NCBI GenBank assembly: GCA_038087015.1
Contig: JASBNA010000039.1
Span: 1-64,000, forward strand
Origin: Cerrena zonata
Lineage: Eukaryota > Basidiomycota > Agaricomycetes > Polyporales > Cerrenaceae
Direction of reading: 5' to 3'
Length of the DNA stretch: 64,000 nucleotides
Part shown: positions 1 to 11,740 of the stretch, piece by piece
Layout of the letters: each line of letters begins with the position of its first letter
Numbering within the stretch: the stretch's first letter is position 1
Notes under the pieces: model-generated
Told to the model about the DNA's origin: nothing
The model's database searches: none
The model's input: only the letters and a program-made list of their open reading frames with translations
Translations under genes and position numbers: made by a program

Positions 1-1840
1 CGGTACAAGTTTGTCCAAAGGTCGAGTCTGGTGATGGTTGTCCAACCGGGATTTCAGGCAGAATGAGGACGTTGTAAACTAAAGAACATATTGTTAGTAT
101 CAGAGATAGATACAGTATGAGTTGACCTTACAATATTGGTGCTATCGCTATCATCCAGAATACTTATTGTGTCGGCGTCATTGTATAACACCATTCCACG
201 GGCACCACGTCGATAACCAGAAACAACCTCAACCAAGGAGAGAGGTAGAAAGACCTGGCACAGATCATTCCTATGGATCGTAACAGTTGTTGATCATGGA
301 AAAGTCGAACATGCATATTATCGCCAGCGACGTTGCAAATGACTCCACCTGAACCTTTAACCTCAGAATCCTTCCCAACAACGGTAACATGATCACCATC
401 GTCAAACGCAAAGCAGCAAATCGTCGGCCAAGTCTGACCATCTCTTCGGAGTCAGAAAGCTGCAGAATATAGCTTCATCTACAGCGTCGATATTGAGGTT
501 GGGATGGCATCGAAATGCGTCTAGAAGCGAAGACCAAGCGTCCTTTGCATCAAAGAAAATAGACAATTCGAAAGGATCTGGGTGTGAGATGGGTTTCAGT
601 TTCGAAGTAGGTATTTGTGTTATGAGAAGAGGACCCATAAAGTCGATGCATTCGAATCCCTTCAAGACAAAGGTATGTGTTCCATAATCGCTGCTCGACA
701 GAGAAGGAACCCTGAGCTTAGACAACAAGGGCAGAATGTCTGCATACGTATAGAGTCGTCGTTGTTTGGGTCCTTTGGGCAAATTGAGAGGACATAGAAG
801 TGGTGGCGCAGCAACAATGCTTAGGGGCTCCCTTCCCTCGTGGTCTTCATGATCCAAGATAAAACCTAGTGAACCATCCGGCAAGCGCGTCCAGGTCCAA
901 CATTTGTCTTCGATATCGAAAGTAAGAAGCACTTCTCGATGTTCAGTGGGAACAAGCGAGACAGATGATTCGGGATAATGGAAGCGAGATATGAAGCTAA
1001 GTACGAAAGACGGTGAGATACCTTCCAGGTAGAGGCATGAGTAAGAATCCACCGGCGTGGTAAAGGCTGAAGGAACTTCAGATCCAAATTCGCAACCGTC
1101 GAATGTAGATGTGCCGGGTGAGATACACAAGATATCGAACATAAGTTCAATAGCTCTCTGTTTACCTCGATGTTCCTACACAGGAATAACTATCAGACAT
1201 CGGTCTATCAACAAATAAAGGCAAAACATACCGAACGCAGTTTGATTTTCCAAAGTCCTTTATCTTCGACGTTTGGAGCAGCAAGCGAACGTAACAATGT
1301 AGGCCCTCCGGGTCGACGAGAGATTCTATCTAAATGGACACTATTATTGACGAAATTACATGCGGTTGGATCGCACGTGGGGGCATCGTATTCCTCGTCA
1401 TAGTCGTATTTCTGGGACTCCAGACTGAGACATAGTGCCATTTCCTCCGCTTGTTTATCGAAGTCGCTGTCCTTATGTTCAAACATTCCGAGAGGATCTG
1501 GAAGCGACATAGTATCATCGTATTCTAACAAGTCGTTAATACCAATCACTCAGCGGGATCATACAAAAAAACTTACCATAATCAATGAAATCGTTCTCTT
1601 CGTGGTCCGGTTCATCATCGTCCTCGCCCTCATTATCAACAACCGCCTCCAAATCCAGGTAAGGATTGCTGCGACGAGAACGTTTACGAGGTGGACTCGC
1701 TGCCAGACCAAGTGCGTTGTCCAGCTCTTGAATGTCCGAATCCGAAGGTACCACACGTTTGCCTGAATATGAGTGGTGTCAGAGGGCTAAAAAGCCAAAT
1801 GCTACAGTGACTTACCGTTGTCATTTTTAGTAGAAGGCAT
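1..1840 (-). CDS. SPT5-like transcription elongation factor (3' end cut by window edge)
   Basis: Related to Spt5, which binds RNA polymerase II as part of DSIF. Reading down from the ATG at 1838-1840: a nine-residue first exon (MPSTKNDNG), an acidic region with a basic patch (PPRKRSRRSNP) and a run of D/E, then an NGN-like segment starting LWKIKLR and continuing through FDILCISPG and LVPTEHREVLL. Two KOW-like stretches follow, one in the exon near 230-360 (VKGSGGVICNV) and one at 54-236 (VVSGYRRGARGMVL). Canonical short introns join the pieces; removing a 49-base intron after NIDA restores the frame into the first KOW. The C-terminus lies outside the window. Short, diverged SPT5-like copies are frequent in Agaricomycete genomes, so this is probably an accessory paralogue rather than the essential SPT5. 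The family call is by motif memory only. Confidence 0.6.
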
Positions 1841-2384
1841 CGTCGTGAATATGTATCAGTTTGAATTCGAACGAGACAGGTGTTAACAGTGACAAGGAGA
1901 CAATTGAAAGGAGTCAAAAAGCGATGAAATCAACTTGCAAGAAGCGTATCGAGCTAATCAAAATGTTAATGACAAACAGACGTTAACAATTTCACAAACT
2001 TACCATTTCCGGATGCAATTCTCCAACCCAAACAGAAGTCGAGAGAATCTTAGGCTCGATATGTTTTTCCATGTAACCAACAACAACCAACGTTAATCCC
2101 CAATACGCCAAACCGGAACCCCACACCATTTACCTCTATACTCCCTCCCACTTCCCCGGCATCTCCGTTGACTAGAACGGAACCCAAGTTAGTAATAGAA
2201 TTATATCCAATCAGAGCACTCAGAAAGTGTGACATGTCAACGGAAATATTAACGGTCTTTCGTGACTCAGGCTCATTTCAGGTGTCATCACACATTTGTA
2301 GCCGTTTTTTTTCTTCTTAACACGTATTAACTACGATAGATAACATTCTATTCTAACGTACTACAAGCAACTAAGTAAAATACT
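1841..2384. other. Spacer, no gene seen
   Basis: The stretch upstream of the SPT5-like gene holds only short open frames without recognisable motifs. It would contain that gene's promoter; no clear TATA box was found. Confidence 0.4.
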
Positions 2385-2812
2385 TACCGGCCTAAGGCCG
2401 AGAAACAGGGGAAATAGCACAGGAAAAGTGGGAGAAGAAAGCGGGCAAGAAGGGAAAGGCTTAGGTCGAGGTAAGTCAAACAGGTATACTGGCAAGGTGG
2501 ATGGTCTGTGCGTGGGACAGCTGACACATCATGCTCTGAAGTTAAACCTAAACCGGCTTAATTTGCTCTGGATCAACTCTCGGACAAAGCCGAAATGACA
2601 ATCTTAGATTGAACTCGGTAAAGGCCGAGAAGTGCAATAAGCTCAATTTAGGTTTAACTTCGGAGTATGATGTGTCAGCTGTCCCGCGCACAGACCATCC
2701 ACCTTGCCAGTATACCTGTTTGACTTACCTCGACCTAGGCCCTCTCCTTCTTGCCTCCCCTCTTCCGCGTGCTCGATGCCTAGGCCTTGCGTTCAACAGG
2801 TAAGTTTGCATT
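2385..2812. repeat. Fold-back inverted repeat, MITE-like
   Basis: Bases 2463-2552 and 2647-2736 are reverse complements over 90 positions with about three mismatches. Weaker inverted similarity extends outward (the GGCAAGAAGG-containing flanks) to roughly 2385 and 2812, where both ends carry ACTTACC. The roughly 94-base centre is partly self-complementary. No reading frame in it looks like a gene. This fits a non-autonomous fold-back or MITE-like element; no target-site duplication was confirmed. Confidence 0.7.
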
Positions 2813-3826
2813 TATTATCTGGTCGTATACTACGTACAATAGACAAATGAAATAATAACGAGAACGAGAACAAATCGTGTGAAAATGGACTCACATAAGG
2901 GCCTCAGAATAACCAGACTACAACGGTGTCTAATTGGACACGCTTATCCGATTATACCCGTCTTCCGTGAATGTCCGAGCGTCGAGCTCGTTGTCTTTTT
3001 GAACGAGCTCGTCGTTATGACGTAGGTAAGTAGGCGCTTTCTATTGCGTCTACTTAGCTACGTCATCAATCTGTTTACATACTAACATAAGATTCCGCGA
3101 AAGTCGGAGATCATTATATGTTTGCTGAATCAAATATTGTTTAGATTGTATATGCCGCAACGTTAGTTCACTCGATACTAAACAATATACGGAGTTAGGA
3201 GTGTGAACGAGGTGTCTGGAGGGCATGAAATGATATCTTTATACGGTATGTTTCTTTTGTTTTATTTCAAACGACTGTGTTGCAAATAATAGCATAGAAT
3301 AAGTACGTGAAGATACTATCTGGTACGTTTGTATGTACTAGTAACAACAACACCCCAACTTTATTCAACGCTGAACATCTAGTAATGAAATAGCGATAAT
3401 GGTACACACAACGATGACTTATCAGGGCAATCGTATTTGGGAAGCTATGAAATAAAGTTAGACAATGTAAGTTCACAATCTATGAAAAGTTCACATATTT
3501 GCTTATCGTGTGTTCATAACTCATGGTTATATCTTTCTGTTCGATATTTTTGAGTATAATCTACGGCTCTATGCTCCGCAGAAGATGAGTAGCGTGTCCT
3601 TTATACCATGTAAATATTCGGTTGTAAATTATTGACACACAACGTAGTATATAATGAAAAAAAGCATGTTAAGGAACGAACTATGGTGCACTAAGTGAGA
3701 ACGTTTGAATCAAAGGGTATAGACCGTAATCCAGCACGATATACTCACAGACTAGAATGAAATTATGCTCTTGTGGGATCGAGTGAACGAGGTATAATCC
3801 ATCCCCCCTTATATACTTTCAACAAA
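2813..3826. other. AT-rich spacer with clustered hairpins
   Basis: No gene is visible. Three inverted repeats lie close together: 2983-2992 with 3002-3011 (CGAGCTCGTT arms), 3018-3037 with 3046-3065 (20-base arms, two mismatches, 8-base loop) and 3135-3144 with 3178-3187 (TATTGTTTAG arms). The 11-mer GTGAACGAGGT occurs at 3203 and again at 3783, just before the next gene. Confidence 0.5.
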
Positions 3827-6800
3827 ATGTCGGGTACCTCTTCCTTACCTCCAGGTACAGACATCCTACCTCTTTCATTGGTCGTTGATGTATCGAATTA
3901 ACATCATTCTTATATTATAGCTAACCCCTCCCCTGAATTGGTATATTCAAGAATTCTACGTAAGTTGTCTGGAATGTATGTTATTCTATCTAATTTGGTT
4001 GTTAGGAGGGCGAAAAAATGTTGGGACCAGGGACGGTTATGATTCAGTTTCAAGGGAACAAGACGGACTTGATGCTGATAAAGATAGTGAATATTATGAT
4101 TTGAATTCATCTACATTTATAATACTCATATCCGTATAGGAGAAGAAGAACAGCCATATGAATCAGAATCCGAGTCCAGCTTGGACTCAGCATACAAAGC
4201 AAAGAAAACCACTGCAGGTATGTGAATGCATATATATCATATACTTAACTTTACTCAGTGTTTGGCTAGGACATGCGCGAACGACGAAAAATAGGTCTAA
4301 ACCAAAAGACCATAGGGAATATACCCCAGACGCAATGGAAACTGAGACATCTATAGATGATCACGAAGTCAAACTGGGATATCCAGACTGGTCGCAAATT
4401 TCACATTATCAACCGGTATTTGACAGCCTTGAACGAGTTCCCATTCTTAACCGCCACCCTTCTCTTCCAATTCTGTACAAGTATACTGGCGAGCAGCAAC
4501 ACCCGCAGCGACATCTTTATGACTTGCCTGCGCCTATGGAAACATATATATACCTGTTCGATCCTAGTCTCGAAGGGTGTAGACTAGCCTCAAAATTTGC
4601 ATCTGTTCACGATGTTCCACGTGGTCCAACAAGTACGATGACAAGCCTAGGTAAAAATTTGAAAGACTGTTTCAATATATACTATGTTTAACTAATCAAT
4701 TGGTATAGGTTTATTCAACGCACAAGCGGGCAGTTGGGTATTTGCTAGAAATATAGAGAAGGGTGGTGATCCAATGGCCGACGTCCTTCAGTGTTATGTT
4801 CCCCAGAAGTAAACTTCTCAGACTATCTTGTTAATGGGGGCTGATGTTTGTTCTAGGGGTTGTGTCACAGTAGACACAAAATCAGATCTCAACAAAGCTA
4901 GAGATGAGGCTTTAGGTCCTCGTTTCAATCGATCAGATAAAATTGGAAGTCTACCAGTTGAACAGTATCAAGATGGGTCTCATATCAACCCAGTTGGGTC
5001 AAGCGAACGATGCTATCCATTAGGTATCACTTATGAGAAACAAACGATTTATTCGGCACCCAACGCGAACTCGAAACTTCGGAATGGCGATATCGATACC
5101 AATACCAAGATACGAGTCAATCTTCTAAAGGTATGATTTATCAGACAATTTGTCATTCGTAATCTAATCTAAACATTATTTATAGAATGCAACCAAGGCG
5201 TTTCTACAAGGCTTTGAAGAAGCACCTCAAGGACTCCGCCAGTGTATGGCTGAAATGTCAGACATGGTAGCAATGCCGCACGTTGGCCATCCCGACAACA
5301 AATATTGTCCATCGGTCCAATTAAACATTGCACGACCTCAGTTACATCATTCAAGTAAGTCGAATAGTTGTTATCTTGGTTGCTATATATATGGAAATGG
5401 CATAAACTAGGAAACGGACTCGAAGAGCAAGGTCATTTTGGAGGGAAACATCGTGACAGAGGAGACTCTATATGTGGCTTTTCTGGTATGGTATCTATCT
5501 CTGATATACCAGATGGCTTTGATGCTGGACGGTTTCATCTGCTTTCACTTGGACTATACTTCGTACTAGACCAGGTTGATGTTATCTACTTCACTGGTCA
5601 ACTTGTGCATGCTGGCACCCCGCCGTTAGCTCCAGAAGATGCCGAAAATATTGAACCTTGGGCCTATCGATGCGTTATGATATTCTATCCGGCATCAAGA
5701 GTTCTCACTGGAAGTACTCAAACATATTTAGCTGCTTCAGGTGTACGTGGTGAGCCAGTGACATTACCAAGGGAGGTATTCAGCTATGAGTAAGTCGTTT
5801 GGATACAAACATGCCAATTTATATATTGATTTGTTTTCATAGTCCGCCCAGGCCTTACAGCAATCACGCCAATTTCTTCACCGATGGCGGCGTCTACACC
5901 ACACCAGAAGATCATTTTACAACTGCAATGCGGATGTTTATTCTATACGGCCACCATCTTTTCCGACAACTCCCATACGTTATAAACTTTGACAGCCAAC
6001 AGGTTACGAATGCAATATCTGCAATGATAAACGACCAGCCCTTCTTTGCTCCACCTTGGAAACATGCCCCTGCTGTTACGATCAATCAAGAACATAAACA
6101 ACTGTTATGCGAAACCTCGGTACAGGGAGACTACATTGAATATCCACCCTCTTCTCAGTTTCCCTCACGCCAATCTGTCGTTCACAATTTTGTGAACAAT
6201 TACTTTTTACCATCGGCTAAAGCTATACCTCAAATGGGAATGAACGGCATATTCAATGAGGTGCCTGTGCATTTGAGGCCTCCACGACCAGACGAGGAAC
6301 TGAACATACTGCGTCCAAGGAATACCAGTACGTACTGTTATTCATCATCGATAATTTTGTTATTAAATATTTACAGATAAAGATTCGGACGATGTTCGAG
6401 CAATCAGGCAGGGTATAATCCCAACACAGAAAGGTATTATTGTAATCATTGTTTTGTTGTCTTTCATGTTCAAAACTTGGTATAGAAAAAAAGCGAGTAG
6501 GCAGAAGTCGCGGAAATATGCTTATAATGTGTAATAAAAAGCATATTGAATATCTTAACATCCAAACCCAAGATGCTCAACAACACCAGCGACGAGAGGC
6601 AACTATCCAAGAGGTTGTCATGGGAAACTCAGGTGAGTCCGCATGCAATATACGTTTGAATGATCTGTTGACAAATATTATTATCAACGTTATCATGATA
6701 CAGGTATATGTTTATACCAAGTAAAAGAATATAAACTTGACTTGCTAACTTTGGCTTGGTAGCGTTAGAAATCGATCCTACTCCCCAGCAAAAGCGTGCG

Positions 6801-9310
6801 ATAAATACCGATCATATTGCTAGTAAGAAAACGTAAAACTATATGCAGACAAAACAGTTAATTTCCTTATTGCAGATAAGCGACGTCGATTAGAGACCGA
6901 CAACAGTGGCGAATTTCGATCTGCTGACAATTTGGGTATGATTTTAAATGCAGGTCATCAGTATATGCTCATAGTATTTGTAAATAGATGCGGTCGATGA
7001 CGAGTTATATCAACTCGCTGTTGCTGATATACCCAGAAGAAACATATGCCCTAACTTTTCAGACGAAGAAGATGAGCTGGATGAAGATGAAGAATACCCA
7101 ATTGATGAGCAAGATGAACTAGATCAGGAAGAATATGGAGAAGATAAACGAAACAAGGGGGGCAATATTGATGAGGAAGGGCAGTATTATGACGAATTTG
7201 ACGAGGATAGAACTGACGATCACCGAGAACAAATACTAATATTACGCCCAACTGATCGTGATATACATCCAGACAATGTGGCAAAACAAAACCAGTTGTC
7301 TCTTCAGGGTGAGTACAATATTAATCTTTTTGCTTTAACGACTAATATGATGATACCAGAGAGACATTTGTATGAATTGATCAACACAGACACCATAACA
7401 GAAGAACAAAATATGATTGATAGCGCACTAGTCAACGTCGCATCTGTTCTCCGACAATATGCTGATGTTCTTCAATCTTTAGACGATTTGGATGCAAATA
7501 TTACAAGAGGTCTTCATACAGAAAATATTATTACTTCGTAGGTTACAAGCTATTTAATCGACCACTTACTTATTTACGATATTATCTGGCAACACAGCAT
7601 TCCCGGTTATGTCAAAGCTATGAAACTCCTAGTTGGAAGAGCAGATATGAATACCGCAGTGCAGTCAATTACTCACCACCGAATTCTTAATGCCGAGGCG
7701 GAGATATATTCTTTGGTCCTAACTAGTTGTTTACCAACAGCTAGACGGATCTTAAGAGGTCATCAAACCCATCCTTTGCATAACACCACACTTATTCCAT
7801 GCCATTGCTATCACGACGTTCATCCTCACGATAAATGGCTCGTACGGCTAACCCTGAAATTACAAGACATGTTATTCCTACGTCCTGATGGGTTCCAGAT
7901 CGTTTCACTGCCCTATCTTTCACGGCTATCCCCCGTCTCAACCTACACTTTCAAACCATCCAAATTTAATGTTCACTATCACGCATCTGGCGTTCCGATA
8001 CAGAATACCTTGAATGTGCTGAAGGACGTACTATACACATGGCTGGATATTCCCAAATCCAGAGAGGCCGAATACAGTTGCATATTGGTAGATATGCTAC
8101 AAAAGCATCTAGGGGCAGTAGTTCTCTATCTTCCTGGAGTTCGGAAGATGTGTTACGATGTCCCGCCATGGGTGTATACCAATCTAACGGAGTCTCAAGG
8201 TACCCATTTCCAAGAGGAACCCTTAAGGGCATTTGACAGCGCTGTCAAACGCCTTCGGACAAAAATGCTTGTATCTCCAGAAGGGAATCAGCTATCGAAA
8301 CTTTGGAGCTCTTATATCAAATTTATTACCAACATTCGCTCTGGTCCCCGAGGAGTACCGGTCGCTATCCAGGAATACAATAATCCTGTCCTCTCACCTC
8401 TACACTTTCAACGGTTCACAGAATTCCTACGCCATTCACTATTATTTGTCGGTGGAAAATTACCTCCTTCAGACAAATTCTACAACCTTCTTAACGACCA
8501 ACCTGATTTCTTTCTTCCACTCCGTGAATTTGCACCATCACGGCACAACTTCGTATCTCAGACCAAAGGGCATGCGAGATATCTTCAAACACCGTTAGGG
8601 TTATTTAATCTTCTAGTATTCCGTATTCTGTGTTTCAACACCCCTGCCGCCCGTCAAGAGTCTTTCACTTTTACTCTTCAGACATTAAAAGACTTCAGGT
8701 GGAGACATCGAAAGGATCAAAGTTATTATTTCAACTCCCACTCGTATGGTAGCCCTTGTGATGGATGGGAGAAGGAGAGTCTTATGGAGCGATACTGGCT
8801 AACAGCAAATCACACTTGGCCTGCATGGATAAAAGAGAAGGAGACCAACGGTAAGAATGTAATATCTTCAAACAGGTTTACCAACTAAACACAATTTAAG
8901 ATGATCTCAATTCATTCTCCAAGTTCGTAGATTGGTTGGACAACAGCAAGGATCCATCAGATGGTGTGAGGGACTTCTTTATGGTTGGCGATTTGACAGG
9001 GATGTTGATAGCAGGAGACTTGGCATATGCTGGAGTCATCGACAAGCCGACAGTAGAAGAAATGGGAAAACTCATTGCAAAGGTTAGCAAGGGTGCAATT
9101 GCAGGATTAGTATATCTGCGATTATTACCGCAGCAGCCCAAAAACTATATTTATCCAGAATATCAGGTAGTTCATGCTTTTAAGGAGATACATAATCATT
9201 TGAAAGACGAGCTATCTGATGAAGAATGGAATAATATGGGGATGGACACTATCGTTTTGGAACATAGCTTATGTAAATTGAAACGGATGTGTAGAGAGAA
9301 AGTAGTTTAA
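3827..9310 (+). CDS. Large orphan protein with 2-oxoglutarate/Fe(II) dioxygenase-like domain
   Basis: Joining exons at canonical introns from the ATG at 3827 (MSGTSSLPP) gives about 1,500 residues. The N-terminal part is acidic. The segment near 5410-5790 has the layout of a 2OG-Fe(II) oxygenase core: GGKHRDRGD (HxD), a predicted beta segment VDVIYFTGQLVHAGTPP (distal His), and YRCVMIFYP (Arg for the cosubstrate). This resembles the TET/JBP-like oxygenases expanded in basidiomycetes, but that assignment is inference. Next come basic patches (GIEKKRVGRSRG-like, NKRRRLE), a strongly acidic stretch encoded near 7050-7250, and a long C-terminal region (7600-9310) that I do not recognise. Splicing is ambiguous at 6630-6780, so this could be two genes. 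TATA-like TTATATA at 3809 is very close to the ATG, so the true start may lie further downstream. Confidence 0.5.
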
Positions 9311-9367
9311 TTCTTGTTTTTCACTTCGTTGTAAAGATTTTCGTTTCAAACCCATAACCACAAAGTA

Positions 9368-10599
9368 TTATACATTCATTGGATCTTCAATATGTAAACC
9401 TCTTAGACGTTTTATAGTATGTCCATCATCCCCATCGACTATATCCTCATCTTCTTCTTCGTCATCATATCCTATCTTTCTTTTTATCTTTTTAGAAGTA
9501 ATCAAGACCGTGGCATTGTCGTTTAATATATTGAGCTGATCCTTGAAGCATGGTTAAAGGTGAACACTGAAATGCTAATTACCACCAACTAACCTTTTCC
9601 ACAATGCGATCCAGAATACAGATGCTACGAAGTTTGGCGATAACTCGGTAGCGTTTGAGTCCGATGGGAACAGCACTGAACGAACATTGGATCTGTACCA
9701 ACAAACCAGGATAGATATCTTCAGGTCCAATTTTTCGATAAAGTCTGGAGAACGTTAACACATGTTCCTAATATGTTTGAAACAGGTGCGTACATTTTAT
9801 TACTCCCATCAATCTTTTCAAAATATTGAACATTGTTGTCAGCGGTATGTATTCCTTCTGCAACAGAGGCAAGGAACCCAAGAGGATCAATTTGTTGAGA
9901 GAACGGGATAGGAGTTAAGTCATCAACTTCATCATGCTGAGTAAAGTATCGATTACTGAAGGAAAGCGTGCCAGTTGACGATACGTCCAAACCCGTTACC
10001 GTTTTAGCTGCTGTCGCATGTCGTTCAAAAACAGTCGTAATAGCATTTATGGCCTTCGAAAATACAGCAAAAGAGTCACATCCCATTCCAGCGATCGTAA
10101 CAGATTGCTGAGCGAGATGAGGCTTGGTTGGGAGTCTGTCGTAAGCCAATCAATATGTTGCAATAATTGAGATATACGTTACTAATAATACTGACTGATT
10201 CCGACTGGTAATAGGAGGCATCTGCATACGAGTCAGATAGCCTTGGCATTCAAGTACGACTTCCTCAGCGGTGTCAGTATCATCGGAGGAGACATGATAC
10301 ACAAGATCCATTCGTCGTTTTGGACCCTGGAACACAACAGTGGTAGCAACCCGTGCCCGGTCAGGCTGCAATATGTAGAAGTTAAGCAGTACACAAATTG
10401 AGATAATGCATCCTTCTTACCTCTGCCATTATACTGAGTTGTTTATATTTCTTGGTTTCGTTCTCAGCAAGGGCATGTATTAATTCATGTAGGTGCAATT
10501 CTGGAAACATAAGTAAGTGAACAATCAGGCTGATTGTATATATTCATATTCGTACTGTATTTTCCAGAATCGCTATAAAGCGTCGAGAGAAGGTTCATT
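9368..10599 (-). CDS. Orphan protein A of a tandem pair, C-terminal NLS-like tail
   Basis: Exons read on the minus strand are: a first exon from an ATG at 10599 (MNLLSTLYSDSGKY), 10421-10500 (LHLHELIHALAENETKKYKQL), then PDRARVATTVVFQGPKRRMDLVYHV, a long exon with GMGCDSFAVFSKAINAITTVFERH, an exon with KRYRVIAKLRSICILDRIVEK, and a last exon with KKIKRKIGYDDEEEDED, stopping at 9368. The basic-acidic tail looks like a nuclear localisation signal. The splice joining the third and fourth large exons (near 9740-9800) does not keep frame by a simple GT..AG choice, and the 5' end may extend further upstream. The protein shares TLYS..(E/G)KY, KxKQL and DLVY(N/H)V with the neighbour at 10968-11381, so the two look like diverged tandem copies. 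No function recognised. Confidence 0.45.
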
Positions 10600-10607
10600 G
10601 TGGCGAA

Positions 10608-10850
10608 TGGAATTGTTAAAAGGTCAAGATGTTGGTGCTCTAGACGGTATATTTCTTTTCTATCTTATGCTGACGCAGTTATGCTTACATTGCTCTTTAT
10701 CCTTTTCCAGAAATTAAGATATGTTCCCTTCTTGTTTGTAAGCCTTCATTTATTCACTGATGGAGTAGTTAAATAGGTGATCATGTCCATGCGGTACAGT
10801 GTGTCTAGACTTCAAGCCAAGATATTGCATCATTTTGTTAAAATAACATG
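10608..10850. repeat. Duplicated segment, copy A
   Basis: This segment resembles 11390-11630. The best-kept core is a 27-base stretch beginning AAATTAAGATA preceded by AG and followed by GTAAGCCTTCAT in both copies, so it looks like a plus-strand micro-exon. Later shared pieces include TGATGGAG, a GTCTAGA and GCCAAG. In this copy the preceding plus-strand frame reads MELLKGQDVGALD without a stop. It lies directly 5' of orphan gene A. Confidence 0.5.
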
Positions 10851-10967
10851 GAAGTCGAAGAAACGGTCTAAGTTGCATCTAAACATGTAAATGAAGATAG
10901 AAGACATATGTTATGAGTTCATTAAGCGAAGTCAACCTAGTCTATTACAACATCTCATCCAAATTCA

Positions 10968-11381
10968 TCATACGCATACACTTGGAGTCAATTCGCTCTT
11001 CTTTCTCAATCGGTCGGGAACGTTATAGACAAGGTCTAAGTATTTTTTGGTGCCATATGCAGTAGCTTGGACGGTAAAATGCGTGTCATCACGCTAGGAA
11101 ATAAACAAAAGGTATGCATATAAGTATACAAATATATAAGTCTGTATCATTTGACATACGGTAATAAATTCAGTGAGTTGTTTCACTTTGGCGATAGGAT
11201 TGTTATTTGTCTTCTGTATAACACCGTCCAAGTGAATCCCTGGTATCGTATCGGTCAACTACTAGAAATTGTACAAGTCAATACAGATATACTGACTATA
11301 TTTTTCGGCATTTGAATAGAGTGTACAGCGCATAGGCTTCATGGCATATATTGCAGAACGTAGAGGATTTGTGGGATCCAT
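10968..11381 (-). CDS. Orphan protein B of a tandem pair
   Basis: A short gene read from an ATG at 11381 (MDPTNPLRSAIYAMKPMRC, then TLYSNAEKY), followed by LTDTIPGIHLDGVIQKTNN, then AKVKQLTEFIT, and a last exon with RDDTHFTVQATAYGTKKYLD and LVYNVPDRLRKK, ending at a TGA at 10968. The intron between the last two exons is canonical. The first junction does not keep frame by the obvious acceptor, so the model is provisional. It is a shorter relative of the protein at 9368-10599, lacking that protein's long central and basic C-terminal parts. An acceptor-like CTTAG just upstream of the ATG suggests another 5' exon. Function unknown. Confidence 0.4.
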
Positions 11382-11389
11382 AACAAAAG

Positions 11390-11630
11390 TTGAACTCAAA
11401 AGATGCTAAGTCGTTCAACAAGGTGGGTATTGCTCGTATTCGCTTTCTGGCCAATGGGAATGTGCTGACCTCCCGTTTTTCCTTTCACAGAAATTAAGAT
11501 AACTTCCGCTGCAGTTGGTAAGCCTTCATATATTCTGTGATGGAGCTCCTGAACATGTGTTGATGTACATGTGGTGCAACGGGTCTAGATGGTATGCCAA
11601 GCAGTTACACCATCCAACGACTGTTTCTTT
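11390..11630. repeat. Duplicated segment, copy B
   Basis: Second copy of the segment at 10608-10850, directly 5' of orphan gene B. The micro-exon-like 27 bases keep AG before and GTAAGCC after, but the upstream plus-strand frame equivalent to MELLKGQ is interrupted by a TAA, so this copy has decayed if it was ever coding. Confidence 0.5.
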
Positions 11631-11647
11631 CGGCCGGTTGGAGAAAA

Positions 11648-11655
11648 TATAAATA
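11648..11655 (+). promoter_or_regulatory. TATA box
   Basis: TATAAATA, 93 bases before the ATG at 11741. Confidence 0.5.
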
Positions 11656-11740
11656 GTAACTAATACAGCGAGACGAAGAGACAGACAACTACTCTTAGCA
11701 ACTTTTTACTTCCCAATCGAACTCTATATACTCTTCCAAC

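Noticed and set aside
402..520. Apparent frameshift in the SPT5-like gene before the first KOW
   Set aside because: A 49-base intron with GT..AG after NIDA restores the frame.
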